A stretch of DNA of 64,000 nucleotides from Microbacterium azadirachtae (GCF_000956545.1 NZ_JYIT01000067.1:1-64000), one strand, 5' to 3'; shown: positions 55,730-64,000, numbered from the stretch's first letter. A program made the numbers and translations. The notes: generated from the sequence alone by a model not told the origin.

Positions 55730-56995
55730 GTGAGTGCCGGCCTGGTCGTTCAGACGCGAGAGTTCGACCTCCAAGGCGACCTGCTCGGCTATGCGGATCC
55801 CGCGGATCCGCGAGCGTGGTTGCGCCGCGGCGACGGGATCGTCGCGGTCGGCGCCGAGACCGCTCGCGTCGTTCGCGCCGCCCGGGGGCCCGAGTCCCGC
55901 ACGTCGGCGCTCGCTCGCGCCTGGGACGACATCCGCGCGTCCGCGACCGTGGACGACACCGTGCAGCTACCGGGCACCGGGCTGGTCGCGTTCGCGGCCC
56001 TGGTCTTCGACGAGGAGTCGTCCGCGGAGAGCGTGCTCCTCGTGCCGCGGACGGTGATCGGCCGCCACGGCGGGCGCACGTGGATCACCCACGTGCTCGA
56101 CGCCCCGGCCTCGGGCGACACCGATGGATCGGCCATCCCCGCTCCCACCGCGCTCGGACCGCACTGGGCGGGCACGCTCGGTCCGGGCGCGCAGACCGCG
56201 CAGGGCTACCAGGCATCGGTGCGCGCCGCGCTTTCCGCGATCGCCGAGGCGCAGTACGGCAAGGTCGTGCTCGCGCGCGACCTCGTGGGCACGGTGCCGG
56301 CCGGATCCGATCTGCGCCGGCTCGTACGGGCTCTCAGCACCGAGTACCCCGACACGTGGGCCTTCGCGGTCGACCGTCTCATCGGCGCGAGCCCGGAGAC
56401 GCTCGTCACGGTGCAGGACGGCGTGGTGACGGCCCGCGTGCTGGCCGGCACGACCGCTCGCGGCGCGGACGCCGTGACCGACGCCCGTGCCGCCGCGGCC
56501 CTGGCCGACAGCCCCAAGGACAACGACGAGCACGCCTTCGCGGTGCGCAGCGTGGTCGCCTCGCTCGCCCCGCACACCACGGCGCTCGACGCCGACGGCG
56601 GACCCTTCATCCTCGAGCTGCCGAACCTGTTCCACCTCGCGACCGACGTGCGGGCCCGGCTCAGCGACGGCGCGTCCGCGCTGGACCTCGCCGCGGCACT
56701 GCATCCCACGGCCGCGGTCGCGGGCACGCCGACCGACGCGGCAGTCGCGGCGATCCGGGAGCTCGAGCCCTTCGATCGCGGTCGCTACGCCGGCCCGGTG
56801 GGCTGGATCGACGCCCGCGGCAACGGCGAATGGGCGATCGCGCTGCGGTGCGCCCAGTTCGGAGTCGCGGGCTCCGGGGTGCCGATCCCCCTCACCGCCT
56901 ACGCAGGAGCGGGCATCGTGGCCGGCAGCGATCCGGAGGCGGAGCTGCTCGAGACGCGGGTGAAGTTCCGCCCCATCGTCGACGCCCTCGCCTGA
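55730..56995 (+). CDS. menF: Isochorismate synthase
   Basis: 421 residues from GTG 55730. Chorismate-binding domain motifs: GKVVLARD, FAVDRLIGASPETLV, LAGTTARG, then FILELPNLFHLAT, and AAALHPTAAVAGTPTDAA. Turns chorismate to isochorismate, first step of menaquinone synthesis (it can also feed siderophores). GTG is seven bases after TAGGCT (55718-55723), so leaderless. menD lies beyond a convergent PPK2 gene on the other strand. Confidence 0.93.
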   Translation: MSAGLVVQTREFDLQGDLLGYADPADPRAWLRRGDGIVAVGAETARVVRAARGPESRTSALARAWDDIRASATVDDTVQLPGTGLVAFAALVFDEESSAESVLLVPRTVIGRHGGRTWITHVLDAPASGDTDGSAIPAPTALGPHWAGTLGPGAQTAQGYQASVRAALSAIAEAQYGKVVLARDLVGTVPAGSDLRRLVRALSTEYPDTWAFAVDRLIGASPETLVTVQDGVVTARVLAGTTARGADAVTDARAAAALADSPKDNDEHAFAVRSVVASLAPHTTALDADGGPFILELPNLFHLATDVRARLSDGASALDLAAALHPTAAVAGTPTDAAVAAIRELEPFDRGRYAGPVGWIDARGNGEWAIALRCAQFGVAGSGVPIPLTAYAGAGIVAGSDPEAELLETRVKFRPIVDALA

Positions 56996-57012
56996 CGCGG
57001 AACAGGATCCGC

Positions 57013-57870
57013 TCAGGTCGCGGCGAGGCGCTTCCGCTCGGCCTCGACGTCGTAGTCGGCGAGCGGCCACTGCGGATCGATGTCCTCGAGCGCGGCGAGC
57101 AGCAGCTCCTGCACCGCGAGCCGCGCGTACCACTTGTGGTTGGCCGGGATCACGTACCAGGGCGCCGCGTCGGTCGAGGTGCGCGCGAAGACGGTGTCGT
57201 AGGCCGCCATGTAGTCGTCCCAGAGCAGGCGCTCATCCGTGTCGCCGGGGTTGAACTTCCAGTGCTTCTCGGGCCGGTCCAGGCGTTCAATGAGGCGCTT
57301 CTTCTGCTCGTCGCGGGAGATGTTCAGCATCACCTTGACGATGCGGGTCCCGCTGTCGACGACCCGCTTCTCGAACTCGACGATCGCGCCGTAGCGCCGT
57401 TCGATCTCCTCCGCGGGGGCGAGGGAGCGCACCCGGCCGATGAGCACGTCCTCGTAGTGCGAGCGGTCGAAGACCCCGATCTTGCCCTCCGCGGGCAGAC
57501 GCTTCTCGATGCGCCAGAGGAAGTCGTGCTGCAGCTCCTCCGAGGTCGGCGCCTTGAAGGCGGCCAGCTCGACGCCCTGCGGATCCACGCCGCCGACCAC
57601 GTGCCGCACGATCCCGCCCTTCCCGGCGGAGTCCATCGCCTGCAGCACCAGCAGCACGCTCGCCTGCGCCTCGCCCACCGCCGAGCGCGCGAACAGCCGC
57701 TCCTGCAGATCGCCGAGCGCCACCAGCCCGTCGGCGAGCGACGCCGCGCCGTCCGACTTCCGGCCCTGGTATCCCGGGGTGGAGTCCGGATCCACGCCGG
57801 CGAGACCGGCGGACGTGACGCGGAGGACTTCGGCGGCGGGGGCGGTCCACCCGGCGGAGTGCTGGCTCAT
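57013..57870 (-). CDS. Polyphosphate kinase 2 family protein
   Basis: 285 residues from ATG 57870 (ATG 57879 also possible). P-loop VLQAMDSAGKGGIVRHVVGGVDPQG, then FDRSHYEDVL, and the lid helices with RPEKHWKFNPGDTDER. Uses polyphosphate to phosphorylate nucleoside mono- or diphosphates. Sits between menF and menD, where it converges on menF (17 bases between stops). No tandem domains; single-domain class I type. It follows menD on the same strand by 72 bases. Confidence 0.92.
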   Translation of the reverse strand: MSQHSAGWTAPAAEVLRVTSAGLAGVDPDSTPGYQGRKSDGAASLADGLVALGDLQERLFARSAVGEAQASVLLVLQAMDSAGKGGIVRHVVGGVDPQGVELAAFKAPTSEELQHDFLWRIEKRLPAEGKIGVFDRSHYEDVLIGRVRSLAPAEEIERRYGAIVEFEKRVVDSGTRIVKVMLNISRDEQKKRLIERLDRPEKHWKFNPGDTDERLLWDDYMAAYDTVFARTSTDAAPWYVIPANHKWYARLAVQELLLAALEDIDPQWPLADYDVEAERKRLAAT

Positions 57871-57942
57871 GGTCCCCATGATGCCCCATGCCGGGCACAG
57901 GGGCCCGAGGGCGGCCGGCACCCGCTCCGGCACCGCGAAGGC

Positions 57943-59571
57943 TCAGCGCGCCAGCGGCACCTCGATGAGCTGGGGGCCGGTGACCTCCGCGGCGAGCGCA
58001 CGCTCCAGCTCGGCGACCGTGCCGGCGCGCACGAACGTCCATCCGTAGGCGGCGGCGAGGGGCTCCAGCGCGACGGACTGCGGGGTATAGAACGCACGGT
58101 CCAGGTCGGCCGAGGGAGCGGTGCCGGCGACCTCGAGGCCGTCGAAGATCGTGCCGCCGCCGTCGTTCCCGACGATCACCTGGATCCGCGGCGCCGGTTC
58201 GTCGGCCGGCAGCAGCAAGGATCCCACATCGTGCAGGAGGGAGAGGTCGCCGAGCAGCACCCGGGTCGTGCCGCCGGCTCCGGGCGCTTCCTCCGCTTCC
58301 GCGGCGAGCGCGATCCCGATTCCCGTCGCGATCGTGCCGTCGATCCCGGCGAGCCCGCGGTTGGCGTGCACCCGCACGTCGCGGCCTTCGAGCAGCTGGT
58401 CCGCCACCCGCACGATCCTCGACGACCCGAACAGCAGCCGGTCCACCGGACGGCCGGCCGCCCCCACGGCGCGCACGAGAGCGCCGCGGTCCACCACGGC
58501 CCGCTCGACCGGGACGCTGTCGACCGCGGGTGCTGCGTCGCGCACGACCGGCGCGGTCCACGCCGCCAGCCATTCCGCGTCCCCAGGACCGGGCTCCACC
58601 TCCACCGCGCGTGCGTCGACGGCGGTGCCCGACGGGTTCAGCCGCTCCCCGCCGCGGCGCACCGCGACGATGTCGAGGTCCGTGCGGCGCAGCAGGGACG
58701 CGACCTCGCGACTCAGGGTCGGATGCCCGAAGACGATGACCCGCTGGATCCGTCCGGCGAGTGTCGGGTCGTTCAGGCGATCCCGGTATGCGGGGACGAC
58801 ATGCGGGTCCCCGGCCCGGGCGCCGCTCACCACTTCGGCGATCAGCGGCCACCCGGCTTCACGGGCGATCCGCGCCGCGTCCGGGCCGGCATCGGCACCC
58901 GCCACCACGACGGTGCGCGGTCCCGCGGCGATCCGCAGCGGTTCCGCGGGCGCCGACGACGGCAGCGGTCCACGCGTCGCGCGGAGCGGATCCGGCACCG
59001 CGCCGGAGAGCGGCTCGCGCGTCGGCAGGTTCAGGTGCGCGGGGCCGGCGATCCCCTCGAGGCCCTCGCCCGCGGCGCCGACGGCCGCCGCGACGGCGTC
59101 GGCGGCGAGCGTCGCGAAGACGGCCGGCTCCGCATCGCCCGGCACGGGCGCATCCACGCTCAGCCGCGCCCACGGACGGAACATCCCGGGCTGGATGGTG
59201 GCCTGGTTCGCGCCGACACCGCGCAGTTCAGGCGGCCGGTCGGCGGTGAGCAGGATCAGCGGAACGCCGGCATGGAACGCCTCCATCACCGCCGGGAGGT
59301 ATCCGGCCGTCGCCGTCCCCGATGTGCAGATCAGCGCCGCCGGGGCGCCCGACTCACGACCGAGGCCGAGCGCGGTAAACCCAGCGACCCGCTCGTCGAT
59401 CCGCACGTGCACGCGCACGGATCCGGAGCGCGCGAGAGCGGTCGCCGCGAGCGCGAGCGCCTGCGACCGGGATCCCGGCGAGAGCACGATGTCGGTCACG
59501 CCGCGTTCGACGAGCCCCGTCAGCAGTCGCACGGCGGCATCGGTGGCGGGCGACGATGCAGGCGCCGTCAC
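57943..59571 (-). CDS. menD: 2-succinyl-5-enolpyruvyl-6-hydroxy-3-cyclohexene-1-carboxylate synthase
   Basis: 542 residues; thiamine-diphosphate enzyme joining isochorismate and 2-oxoglutarate. Start: LTGLVERGVTDIVLSPGSRSQALALA, then HVRIDERVAGFTALGLGRESGAPAALICTSGTATAG with the catalytic Glu, and the ThDP-binding GDLSLLHDVGSLLL near residue 430. GTG 59571 overlaps the stop of the PLDc_N gene by four bases, so the two are coupled. Confidence 0.95.
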   Translation of the reverse strand: MTAPASSPATDAAVRLLTGLVERGVTDIVLSPGSRSQALALAATALARSGSVRVHVRIDERVAGFTALGLGRESGAPAALICTSGTATAGYLPAVMEAFHAGVPLILLTADRPPELRGVGANQATIQPGMFRPWARLSVDAPVPGDAEPAVFATLAADAVAAAVGAAGEGLEGIAGPAHLNLPTREPLSGAVPDPLRATRGPLPSSAPAEPLRIAAGPRTVVVAGADAGPDAARIAREAGWPLIAEVVSGARAGDPHVVPAYRDRLNDPTLAGRIQRVIVFGHPTLSREVASLLRRTDLDIVAVRRGGERLNPSGTAVDARAVEVEPGPGDAEWLAAWTAPVVRDAAPAVDSVPVERAVVDRGALVRAVGAAGRPVDRLLFGSSRIVRVADQLLEGRDVRVHANRGLAGIDGTIATGIGIALAAEAEEAPGAGGTTRVLLGDLSLLHDVGSLLLPADEPAPRIQVIVGNDGGGTIFDGLEVAGTAPSADLDRAFYTPQSVALEPLAAAYGWTFVRAGTVAELERALAAEVTGPQLIEVPLAR

Positions 59572-59936
59572 GGGCGGGGGCCCGGCGAATCGGTGTCGCC
59601 GCGCTCGTCGAGCCGCGCGAGCTCCTCCTGGAGCTCCTTGATCAGCCGCTCCTGCTCCGCCTCGCTGATGCGTCGCACGGAGCCGGCTTTCGCGTGACTC
59701 GGATCCCCGTCGTCCAGCGGCAGGTACCGCTCATCGGCGGCGGAGTGCCCGCGGCGGGTGCGGCCGATCGCGAACCACAGCACGCCGCCGATCACCGGGA
59801 TCACCACGACGATCGCGATCCACACACCCTTGGACACGCCGCGGTGACGGCTCGCCGGCTGCACGACGCAGTCGACGATGCTGAACACCCAGAAGACCGC
59901 GGCCAGAAAACCGCCGATCACGAGGAAACGTGCCAC
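59568..59936 (-). CDS. PLDc_N domain small membrane protein
   Basis: 122 residues with two membrane helices (LVIGGFLAAVFWVFSIVDCVVQP and KGVWIAIVVVIPVIGGVLWFAIG) forming the PLDc_N fold (PF13396), then a charged helical tail with EAEQERLIKELQEELARLDERG. No catalytic phospholipase part. Often next to men genes in actinomycetes. GTG start seven bases after TAGACT (59948-59943): leaderless. Its stop overlaps menD. Confidence 0.85.
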   Translation of the reverse strand: MARFLVIGGFLAAVFWVFSIVDCVVQPASRHRGVSKGVWIAIVVVIPVIGGVLWFAIGRTRRGHSAADERYLPLDDGDPSHAKAGSVRRISEAEQERLIKELQEELARLDERGDTDSPGPRP

Positions 59937-60069
59937 GCCTCCAGTCTAGGCGCGCGTACTCGCGCCCGGGCACTTCCCCCGGGATCACACGGCTGCCGCA
60001 CATGTGATCGAGACGGACGCCATACGCCCCTCACAGCGCACCCCGAACGCGGGCTCCTAGACTGGACCC

Positions 60070-60387
60070 GTGAAACTTCCTCCCCTTCTCGTGTACTCGG
60101 TGCTGCGCCTGCTGGCGTTCCTCGTGCCGCTGGGGATCCTCTGGTTCTTCTTCCCGATCTTCCGGGAGTTCTGGTGGCTCGCGGCGCTCTTCGCCGCCCT
60201 CATCGGCATCAGCATCTCGCTGCTGTTCCTGCGCAGCCCGCTGTCCGACGCGTCGCGCGCGATCTACGCCAAGCGCGCCGAGAAGACGGGATCCGCACCG
60301 ACCGACGAGGACATCGAGGACGCCGAGGCCTCGGCGGACCGCGACGAGACGGACGCGAACGGCACGGATTCCCGCAACGCGGCCTGA
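60070..60387 (+). CDS. DUF4229 family small membrane protein
   Basis: 105 residues with two N-terminal membrane helices (LLVYSVLRLLAFLVPLGILWFFF; FWWLAALFAALIGISISLLFL) and an acidic cytoplasmic tail (EDIEDAEASADRDETDANGT). DUF4229 type, usual near menaquinone genes. GTG start is seven bases after TAGACT (60058-60063): leaderless. Confidence 0.85.
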   Translation: MKLPPLLVYSVLRLLAFLVPLGILWFFFPIFREFWWLAALFAALIGISISLLFLRSPLSDASRAIYAKRAEKTGSAPTDEDIEDAEASADRDETDANGTDSRNAA

Positions 60388-60438
60388 CCCGCGTTCCGGG
60401 CGTCGCGCGCTCAGCCGGGCGCACCCTGCCGCGCGCGC

Positions 60439-61086
60439 TCAGCCGCGGGCGAAGGTCACGTGCACGACGCCGCTCTCGGCGACCTCGCTCGTGACGGTGT
60501 AGTCGCTCTCGAGTCCGCGCAGCTCCGCCCAGAGGTTCTGGCCGCGGCCCAGCAGGATCGGCGTGATGCCCACGTGCAGGCGGTCGATCAGGCCTGCCGC
60601 CAGGAAGGAGCGCACGGTGTCGACGCCTCCGCCGATCCGCACGTCTTCGCCTCCGGCCGCGTCGGTCGCGAGCGCCAGCGCCTCGTCGGGCGAGGCGGCG
60701 AGGAAGCGGAACTCGGTGCCGTTGGCGAAGACGATCGGATCGCGGTCCGCGTCGTGGGTGAGCACGAACACCGGGCAGCGGAACGGCGGCTCCTCTCCCC
60801 ACCAGCCGCGCCAGTCGCGGTCGTCCGGGAAGTTGTGCAGCCCGAACATGCCCGCGCCCATGATCTCGGCGCCGATGTTCTCGAAGTAGGCCGCGCCGTA
60901 GCGGTCGTCGACACCCGTGGTGCCCTCGCCGGAGGAGTCGCCCAGCACCCGCTCGCGGAACGTGCGCGTGGCGGTGTAGGCGGCGACGAGGCGCCCCCAG
61001 TCCTCACCGAACGGGTTCTCGGGCGTCTGATCCGTGGTCGACGCGTAGCCGTCCAGGGAGATGTTGAGGTCGGCGCGAACGGCCAT
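60439..61086 (-). CDS. Dihydrofolate reductase-like (RibD C-terminal fold) protein
   Basis: 215 residues from ATG 61086 (AAGGAG upstream). RibD_C/YwjB-type pattern: RADLNISLDGYAS, PVFVLTHDADRD, EDVRIGGGVDTVRSFLAAGLIDRLHVGITPILLGRGQNLW. Likely NADPH-dependent reductase; substrate unknown. First 34 codons of the open frame before it lack homology. It lies in a cluster with DUF4287 and cupin genes on the same strand. Confidence 0.87.
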   Translation of the reverse strand: MAVRADLNISLDGYASTTDQTPENPFGEDWGRLVAAYTATRTFRERVLGDSSGEGTTGVDDRYGAAYFENIGAEIMGAGMFGLHNFPDDRDWRGWWGEEPPFRCPVFVLTHDADRDPIVFANGTEFRFLAASPDEALALATDAAGGEDVRIGGGVDTVRSFLAAGLIDRLHVGITPILLGRGQNLWAELRGLESDYTVTSEVAESGVVHVTFARG

Positions 61087-61117
61087 GTGTCGGCTCCTTG
61101 CTGACGAGGGGAGGGAT

Positions 61118-61411
61118 TCAGGGGCGGTGCGGATTCGAGTCTTTGCCGTCGAGCCAGAGCGTATCCGTGGCGTCGCGATGCACGCCATCGGTTCCGACGT
61201 GGGTTGAGCTGATCGCGGGACCCTTGGTGATGACGTGAACGATCGCCATGCCGTGACCGCGTCCGAGGTCGTACTCGTTCTTCAGCCACTCGAGGATCGG
61301 TGTCGCCTTGGTACCCGGGCCGAAGCCCTGGGCGGCGGCGAGGTCGACGATCTGGCGCGGCGTGAGCCCGGTCTTGGTCTCGACGGCGTCGAGATATGCC
61401 TGGAACGACAT
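61118..61411 (-). CDS. DUF4287 domain protein
   Basis: 97 residues. MSFQAYLDAVETKTGLTPRQIVDLAAAQGFGP..., then ILEWLKNEYDLGRGHGMAIVHVIT is the DUF4287 signature. ATG 61411 has GAGGAG at the right distance; GTG 61439-61441, overlapping the cupin stop, is an alternative. No known activity. Probably one operon with the cupin and reductase genes. Confidence 0.85.
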   Translation of the reverse strand: MSFQAYLDAVETKTGLTPRQIVDLAAAQGFGPGTKATPILEWLKNEYDLGRGHGMAIVHVITKGPAISSTHVGTDGVHRDATDTLWLDGKDSNPHRP

Positions 61412-61437
61412 GTTCTGGTTCTCCTCGGAGGCGGTGG

Positions 61438-61794
61438 TCACTCGACCACGGTCTGGATGATGACGGCGGAGGCGTGGATCCCGATCAGGCGCATGGTTCC
61501 CGATCCCACGTTCTCGAACCGGTGCGGTACGAATGCCGGCCCGGTGACGGTGTCCCCGGCGGTCGCGGCGATCGTGCGGTCGCCGACGGTGAAGGCCGCG
61601 TCGCCCTCGAGCACGACCCAGGTCTCAGGGTACGGGTGCCAGTGCAGCAGCGAGCCCTGACCGGGCTGGTTGTCGACATAGAAGTACGAGACGCCGGCGC
61701 CGTGCTCGGCTCCTTCGAAGCGTCGTCCGTTGCCGGTCCCGAGGCGGATCTCCTCGGGCGCGATCACGGTGACGTCGGGTGCGATGGTGCTCAT
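61438..61794 (-). CDS. Cupin-domain protein
   Basis: 118 residues from ATG 61794, with AGAGGA upstream. Cupin motifs: LLHWHPYPETWVVLEGDAAFTVGD (His-His-Glu set) and PHRFENVGSG. Binds a metal; likely a sensor or small enzyme. First gene of the three-gene set that faces the ArsR/DUF5937-type regulator, which probably controls it. Confidence 0.85.
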   Translation of the reverse strand: MSTIAPDVTVIAPEEIRLGTGNGRRFEGAEHGAGVSYFYVDNQPGQGSLLHWHPYPETWVVLEGDAAFTVGDRTIAATAGDTVTGPAFVPHRFENVGSGTMRLIGIHASAVIIQTVVE

Positions 61795-61822
61795 GTCGTG
61801 TCCTCTCGGTGGTGTTCCCACT

Positions 61823-61870
61823 CTCGCGAGATCCCCGCGAGGCTCGTAGAGTTTCGATGTGGATCGAAAC
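61823..61870. promoter_or_regulatory. Divergent control region with two palindromes
   Basis: CTCGCG / CGCGAG (61823-61828 and 61836-61841) and GTTTCGAT-GTGG-ATCGAAAC (61851-61870). The second is a perfect 8-bp inverted repeat that covers the RNA start and the GTG at 61859; TAGAGT (61847-61852) is the -10 box. A bound repressor would block both promoter and start, the usual geometry of autoregulation. Confidence 0.7.
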
Positions 61871-62875
61871 ATGGAAGGTGTCGAGTGGGAGCACCACCGC
61901 GTCGACTTCCATCTGAGCCCCGGTGACATCCAGGCGGTGCGGTTCGGTATCTCGCCCGGCCATGAGCTTGCGCACGCCGTGCGCGTGCTGCTGCGCCCCG
62001 AGCAGTACCCGCTGGCCTGGGGCTGGCTGAAGAACGTCCGGGACCGGCTCCCCGGCGACGCCTTCGGCGTGCTGGCGCACGTGATCGGCGCCGACGGCTA
62101 CATGCCCGACTTCGTCACCACGACCGCCCGCTGGGATCTCGGACCCGACGACGAGCTCGCGGCCCTGCGCGAGGCGCCGCTGGCGGGAATGCGCGTCGAT
62201 CTCGGGAAGATGGTCGTGCGATCCTCCGGCCGACGTCAGGAGGCGCTTCGCCGCATGCAGGACGACCCCGCCCGGGCACGCGCGATGATCGCCGACGCCT
62301 GGGCGGAGGTGTGGGAGGCGGCGATGGCGCCCGTCTGGCCGCAGCTCCAGCGGATCCTGCGATCCGATATCGCCGTCCGCTCCCGCACGATCGCGACCGA
62401 GGGCCTGGCGGCCATGGCCTCCGGCATCCACCCGCAGGTGAGCTGGGGCGACGGTTCGGTGCGCGTGCGACTGCGCCGGCACAGCGAGGACGTGGACTGC
62501 CGCGGCGGCGGGCTCGTGCTCGTGCCCTCCGTCATGTCGTCCTGGGGCTGCATGGTCATCACCGAGCCGCCGGCCCAGCCCACCCTCTTCTATCCCGCGC
62601 GCGGGGTGACAGCGGGCTGGGCGGCAGACGCGGAGGACCTCGTCCGCGCCCTGGAGGCCCTGATCGGCCCGGTGCGGGCGGGGATCCTGCTCACGGCGCA
62701 CGTGGCGCGCACCACCTCCCGGGTGGCGGCGGAGGCGGGGATCGCCGTGTCCACCGCCTCCCACCACCTCACCGTGCTGCGCGACGCAGGCCTGATCGTC
62801 AGCACCCGCGACGGCGCCCGGATGATGCACCTGCGCGCTCCGCTCGGGGAGGCGTTGGTGGGCGCCGCGCTCTGA
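61859..62875 (+). CDS. DUF5937 / ArsR-type transcriptional regulator
   Basis: 338 residues from GTG 61859 (alternative ATG 61871). The N-terminal two thirds is the DUF5937-type region (VDFHLSPGDIQAVRFGISPGHELAHAVRVLLRP...); the C-terminal 80 residues form an ArsR winged helix (TTSRVAAEAGIAVSTASHHLTVLRDAGLIVSTRDGARMMHLR, in outline). TAGAGT ends seven bases before the GTG, giving a leaderless mRNA that begins at the GTG itself. Divergent from the cupin operon, the likely target. Confidence 0.87.
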   Translation: MDRNMEGVEWEHHRVDFHLSPGDIQAVRFGISPGHELAHAVRVLLRPEQYPLAWGWLKNVRDRLPGDAFGVLAHVIGADGYMPDFVTTTARWDLGPDDELAALREAPLAGMRVDLGKMVVRSSGRRQEALRRMQDDPARARAMIADAWAEVWEAAMAPVWPQLQRILRSDIAVRSRTIATEGLAAMASGIHPQVSWGDGSVRVRLRRHSEDVDCRGGGLVLVPSVMSSWGCMVITEPPAQPTLFYPARGVTAGWAADAEDLVRALEALIGPVRAGILLTAHVARTTSRVAAEAGIAVSTASHHLTVLRDAGLIVSTRDGARMMHLRAPLGEALVGAAL

Positions 62876-62884
62876 CCCGTCCCG

Positions 62885-64000
62885 CTAGCGCAGGATCACG
62901 AGCTCCTGCGTCGCGCGCGTCATCGACACATACCGGTCCACGGCCCCTTCCACGCCCTCGCCGAAGCGGCCCGGCGCCACGAGCACCACGAGGTCGAACT
63001 CGAGGCCCTTGGCGGTCACCGGCGTGCGCAGCCGCACGCGCGGGTCGATCGCTCCCTGAGCGTCCGCGTACGGACGGTCGTCGCCGATCACGCAGGCGAT
63101 CCCCTCTTCGTGCGCGGCGAGCCAGGTCGCGAGGAGCTCGTCGCGTTCGGCGACCGCGGCGTGCCGCACGGGGATCCCGCTTGAGCGCACCGAGACGGGC
63201 ACGTTGGCGTCCGGAAGCGCGGCCCGGATCACGGGCTCCGCCTCCGTCATGACCTCCTCCGGGGTGCGGTAATTGATGCGCAGCGACGCCTGCTCGATGC
63301 GACGGATCCCCACGCGCGCGAGCCGCTCGCTCCACGTCTCGCCGAACCCGTGGCGCGCCTGGGCGCGGTCGCCGACGATCGTGAGGCTGTGCGAGGGGAC
63401 GCGACGCAGCAGCATCGCCCACTCGGCGTCGCTGAGCTCCTGCGCCTCGTCGATGATCACGTGCGCGAAGGGCCCCGCCAGCGCATCCGGATCCAGCCGC
63501 GGCAGTGCGTCCTCGTCGAGGAGCATCTCGCGCACCCCCGCGCTGTCGTCGCCGAAGAAGAAGCCGGTGACGGCGCTCTCCTTGTCGTCGTCGGCGGCGA
63601 GCAGCTCGTCCAGCACGCGCTCGCGATACTCGCGCTCCTCGGCGGTGACGGCCTCCTGGCGGCGACGCCGGCGTGCTGCCGCGGGGTCGCCGATCAGCGC
63701 GCGTGCCGCGTCGAGGAGCGGCAGATCCTGCCTGGTCCAGTCGCGCGGATCCACCCCGTCGCCCGCCCCACGTCGCAGGGCCGCCCGCTCCTGCTCGTCC
63801 AGCCACGGCGCGCAGATGCGCAGATAGGCAGGGGTGGACCAGAGGTCGGCGACGACTCCCGCCGGATCGAGCACCGGCCAGGCCGCGACGAAGGCGCGCT
63901 GCAGTGCCGTGCTCTGACGCAGCGCCCGGTCGAGGTGCCGCGGCGGCACGTCCTCGTCGGCGTACTCCTCGACGAGACCGCCGACCAGCGCGTCCCACAC
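62885..64000 (-). CDS. UvrD/Rep-superfamily helicase, HelD/HelR-like (C-terminal part; 5' end beyond window)
   Basis: At least 371 residues of an SF1 helicase-type ATPase. Motifs seen: VIIDEAQELSDAEWAML (Walker B), LTIVGDRAQARHG, LRINYRTPEEVM, TAKGLEFDLVVLV, and at the end YVSMTRATQELVIL. The missing N-terminus would carry the Walker A motif. The DEAQ-DRAQ-NYRT set fits the HelD/HelR group that removes stalled RNA polymerase, and HelR of actinomycetes can protect polymerase from rifamycins. Tail-to-tail with the DUF5937 regulator (9 bases). Confidence 0.8.
   Translation of the reverse strand: MWDALVGGLVEEYADEDVPPRHLDRALRQSTALQRAFVAAWPVLDPAGVVADLWSTPAYLRICAPWLDEQERAALRRGAGDGVDPRDWTRQDLPLLDAARALIGDPAAARRRRRQEAVTAEEREYRERVLDELLAADDDKESAVTGFFFGDDSAGVREMLLDEDALPRLDPDALAGPFAHVIIDEAQELSDAEWAMLLRRVPSHSLTIVGDRAQARHGFGETWSERLARVGIRRIEQASLRINYRTPEEVMTEAEPVIRAALPDANVPVSVRSSGIPVRHAAVAERDELLATWLAAHEEGIACVIGDDRPYADAQGAIDPRVRLRTPVTAKGLEFDLVVLVAPGRFGEGVEGAVDRYVSMTRATQELVILR

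Noticed and set aside
55612..59697. Open frame of 1361 codons on the plus strand across the menF, PPK2 and menD genes
   Set aside because: It is a shadow frame typical of very GC-rich DNA: Arg/Pro/Gly-rich, no domain, and it overlaps well-supported genes on both strands.
62876..62884. Missing terminator between the DUF5937 regulator and the helicase
   Set aside because: Only nine bases separate the stops; no hairpin was found, but convergent genes this close are common here (13 bases at 27552, 17 at 56996).

Overview
The window comes from a high-GC actinomycete, most likely a Microbacterium or a close relative in the Microbacteriaceae. The grounds are the base composition (near 70% GC), the frequent GTG starts, the layout of the ribosomal operons, menaquinone (not ubiquinone) genes, Tat- and lipobox-type exported proteins and many leaderless genes with a TANNNT -10 box. 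No rRNA, tRNA, CRISPR array, prophage or insertion sequence was found. About 79 protein genes are supported.

Region by region. 1-9.1 kb: surface and polysaccharide genes (a one-helix membrane protein cut by the window edge, UDP-glucose dehydrogenase, GtrA protein, family-2 glycosyltransferase, polytopic membrane protein) mixed with truA, a nuclease-fold enzyme and an acyl-CoA ligase. 9.3-26.2 kb: the S10, spc and alpha ribosomal operons, all on the minus strand: rpsJ-rplC-rplD-rplW-rplB-rpsS-rplV-rpsC-rplP-rpmC-rpsQ-rplN-rplX-rplE, a break with terminator and promoter where rpsN is usually found, rpsH-rplF-rplR-rpsE-rpmD-rplO, secY-adk-map, a membrane-anchored DsbA-like thioredoxin, then infA-rpmJ-rpsM-rpsK-rpoA-rplQ without rpsD. 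26.2-31.4 kb: DUF559-type protein, a Tat-exported surface protein, an AraC-type regulator overlapping a Wzc/CpsD-type tyrosine autokinase, and an orphan antitoxin-like protein. 31.5-36.2 kb: the str operon (rpsL-rpsG-fusA-tuf).

36.3-46.3 kb: membrane proteins of unknown role, then a complete maltodextrin uptake set: binding protein, two permeases and a cytoplasmic GH13 glucosidase, divergent from a LacI-type regulator with two matching operators between them. 46.4-53.2 kb: YajQ, a second Tat-exported protein whose leader resembles the first, VOC and DUF1905 proteins, a GntR/FCD regulator, an alpha/beta hydrolase, a lipoprotein and a ferredoxin-NADP reductase. 53.2-60 kb: the menaquinone block (polyprenyl diphosphate synthase, menG, menF, menD) with DUF402, PPK2 and PLDc_N proteins between. 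60-64 kb: DUF4229, a RibD-like reductase, DUF4287 and cupin proteins, a divergent DUF5937/ArsR-type regulator, and the C-terminal part of a HelD/HelR-like helicase cut by the window end.

The most notable non-gene signals are: (1) a short conserved core (CCCTTCGACAAGCTCAGGG type) that repeatedly sits inside larger, locus-specific palindromes in the translation operons, with one copy inside the rplV reading frame; (2) a separate family of hairpin elements of about 60 bp at 9.2 and 26.3 kb; (3) thirteen genes whose -10 box lies exactly seven or eight bases before the start codon, implying leaderless mRNAs; and (4) a strong excess of GGATCC that is nearly absent from the ribosomal protein genes.
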